Of a stretch of DNA of 6,569 bases, positions 5,117 through 6,569 are shown piece after piece. The stretch is from Desulfobacterales bacterium (GTDB lineage Bacteria; Desulfobacterota; Desulfobacteria; Desulfobacterales; Desulfosalsimonadaceae). The DNA is taken from contig SKZX01000088.1 of assembly GCA_007127175.1 (NCBI GenBank), positions 1-6,569 of the forward strand. Reading direction: 5' to 3'. The number at the start of each line of letters is the position of its first letter. Positions within the stretch are counted from its first letter, which is position 1. Made by a program: the position numbers and the translations under genes. The notes under the pieces are model-generated. The model made no database searches, had not been told where the DNA came from, and saw only the letters and a program-made list of their open reading frames with translations.

Positions 5117-6569
5117 GCAAATTCAAAACATACCAGGTGTTCCCGAAAGTCCCTGAGCGGTCCGCGTTTCTGGAAAAGCTCACCCGAAACCTGTGGTGGT
5201 GCTGGCGCCTCGATGCCATCGAGCTTTTCAGGCGGGTCGATCCCCGGATGTGGGAAAAGTCCGGGCGCAACCCCATTGTTTTCTCGACCCTGATTTCCCA
5301 GGACCGTATGGAGGCGCTTGCGCAGGATGATGGGTTTCTCGCGCACATCGACCGCGTTCAGCGGCAGTTTGAAGATGAGATACAGACACCCATTGATTAT
5401 TCCGAGACGTTCTACCGGGAAAAAGGCGCGGTGGCCTATTTTTCGATGGAGTTCGGCGTTCATGAAAGCCTGCCCCTTGTTTCGGGCGGCCTGGGCGTGC
5501 TGTCCGGGGATCATTTGAAGGCGTCATCCGACGTGGGCATCCCCATGGTGGCCCTGGGGCTGCTTTACCGGAAGGGGTATTTCCATCAATACCTGGACCA
5601 TGAAGGCTGGCAGCAGGAGGAGTACCCGGAAACCGACATCTACCATCTCCCGGTCATGCGGGCAAAAGACGCTTCCGGAAAGGAAATGCGCATTTCGGTT
5701 GCCGGCCCGCACGGGGAGATTCGTGCCCAGGTCTGGGTCATCATGGTGGGGCGCGTTCCCCTGTACCTGATCGACACCAATATCCCGGAAAACTCCCCTG
5801 AAAAACGGGAACTCACCGCCAGGCTGTATCCCGGGGAATCCGAAACCCGGCTGGCCCAGGAAATCCTTCTGGGTGTCGGCGGCATGCGCGTTCTGGAAGC
5901 CATGAACCTCACGCCCGCGGTGATCCACCTGAACGAGGGGCACTGCACGTTTGCCTGTATTGAACGGCTGGCACAGATCATGGAAAGCGCCCATGTCGAT
6001 CTCGGCACCGCCCTGGAAATACTTCCCCGGACCACGGTGTTTACAACCCATACGCCCGTGGCCGCCGGTCATGACGAGTTTACGGTGGAACAGGTCAAAC
6101 CGTACCTTCAGCAGTTTGCGGCGCGCCTGGGAACGGATATCGAGTCGATTGTCGCCATGGGGCAGAAGGAGAAACGATACGACCCGCACGGCAAGTTTTC
6201 CATGGCCCTTCTGGGGCTCATGTTTGCGCAGTATTGCAACGGGGTCAGCTTGCTCCACGGCGAGGTGGCGCGCGGCATGTGGGCCCATGCCTGGCCGACG
6301 CGGCCGGTCGAGGAGGTCCCCATTTCCCATGTGACAAACGGCATCCACATCTCCTCCTGGATTTCCATTGAAAATTACCTCCTGTTCGAACGGTATCTCG
6401 GCCCGGAGTGGTACCGCAATATTCATATGGACCAGGATACGGCAAACCGGATCGACCAGATTTACGACGAGGAGTTGTGGCGGGCCAGGGAGATGAGCCG
6501 TTCCCGCCTGGTGCGCAATTGCCGGCAGCTCATGGTCAAGCAGTACGGCCGGCGAAACGCGCCCAAGGC
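5113..6569 (+). CDS. glgP: Alpha-glucan phosphorylase, GT35 family with DUF3417 domain, 3' end cut by the window
   Basis: The enzyme releases glucose-1-phosphate from the non-reducing ends of glycogen or maltodextrin, using phosphate and pyridoxal phosphate. The window holds 485 complete codons, still open at the edge. Residues about 10-115 match the DUF3417 type of N-terminal domain, with the NLWWCWRLDA signature at 26-35. GT35 motifs follow: AYFSMEFGVHESLP (108-121), SGGLGVLSGDHLKASSD (124-140), HLNEGH (272-277), TTHTPVAAGHDEF (311-323, His313 probably equivalent to the active-site His in the THT motif) and HVTNGIHISSW (406-416). The pyridoxal-phosphate lysine lies beyond the window, so catalytic competence cannot be confirmed. 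The DUF3417 form is the shorter bacterial and archaeal branch (TIGR02094-like), distinct from the E. coli GlgP/MalP and muscle phosphorylase branch. It follows the debranching gene by 164 bp in the same direction, consistent with joint glycogen mobilisation. The symbol glgP is used loosely for this branch. Confidence 0.93.
   Translation, partial: MSKFKTYQVFPKVPERSAFLEKLTRNLWWCWRLDAIELFRRVDPRMWEKSGRNPIVFSTLISQDRMEALAQDDGFLAHIDRVQRQFEDEIQTPIDYSETFYREKGAVAYFSMEFGVHESLPLVSGGLGVLSGDHLKASSDVGIPMVALGLLYRKGYFHQYLDHEGWQQEEYPETDIYHLPVMRAKDASGKEMRISVAGPHGEIRAQVWVIMVGRVPLYLIDTNIPENSPEKRELTARLYPGESETRLAQEILLGVGGMRVLEAMNLTPAVIHLNEGHCTFACIERLAQIMESAHVDLGTALEILPRTTVFTTHTPVAAGHDEFTVEQVKPYLQQFAARLGTDIESIVAMGQKEKRYDPHGKFSMALLGLMFAQYCNGVSLLHGEVARGMWAHAWPTRPVEEVPISHVTNGIHISSWISIENYLLFERYLGPEWYRNIHMDQDTANRIDQIYDEELWRAREMSRSRLVRNCRQLMVKQYGRRNAPK

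Noticed and set aside
5524..6426. 300-residue ORF on the - strand opposite the phosphorylase gene
   Set aside because: It is antisense to conserved GT35 motifs and has no family signature. Long antisense frames are common in GC-rich genes.

Overview
This window looks like part of a bacterial glycogen (alpha-1,4-glucan) breakdown locus, with both recognised genes on the + strand. The coding DNA is GC-rich by eye. The protein style would fit a Desulfobacterota-like (deltaproteobacterial) anaerobe. That taxonomic guess is weak, because no marker gene is present.

Region 1-610 has no convincing gene. It is AT-richer and holds an unusual repeat. A ~200 bp imperfect giant palindrome (372-572) has 19-bp perfect terminal inverted repeats, and 4-bp GACC direct repeats flank it. 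A diverged half copy of the same element, in the opposite orientation, begins at the window edge (1 to about 95). Between the two copies lie a good extended -10 promoter candidate (148-156), a symmetric TATAAT/ATTATA pair and two GTTTAACC direct repeats 32 bp apart. The palindrome ends 38 bp before the first gene, so a transcript from the 150 region would carry it in its 5' leader.

Region 611-4948 encodes one 1445-residue protein. It combines a GH13 alpha-amylase/glucanotransferase-type half (complete Asp-Glu-Asp catalytic set) with a GH133 amylo-alpha-1,6-glucosidase half. This is the two-active-site layout known from eukaryotic debranching enzyme (AGL/Gdb1), not the shorter GlgX type. About 400 residues between the two halves match no domain I can name with confidence.

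Region 4949-5112 is a 164-bp spacer with a plausible sigma70-type promoter and a 25-codon upstream ORF. The stop codon of that ORF overlaps the next start codon as ATGA.

Region 5113-6569 (cut by the window end) is the N-terminal 485 residues of an alpha-glucan phosphorylase of the GT35 family that carries a DUF3417 N-terminal domain. The two enzymes form a logical pair. The phosphorylase shortens outer chains to glucose-1-phosphate and stalls near branch points. The debranching enzyme moves the stub and hydrolyses the alpha-1,6 linkage, so phosphorolysis can continue. I saw no defence, phage, CRISPR, rRNA or tRNA features.
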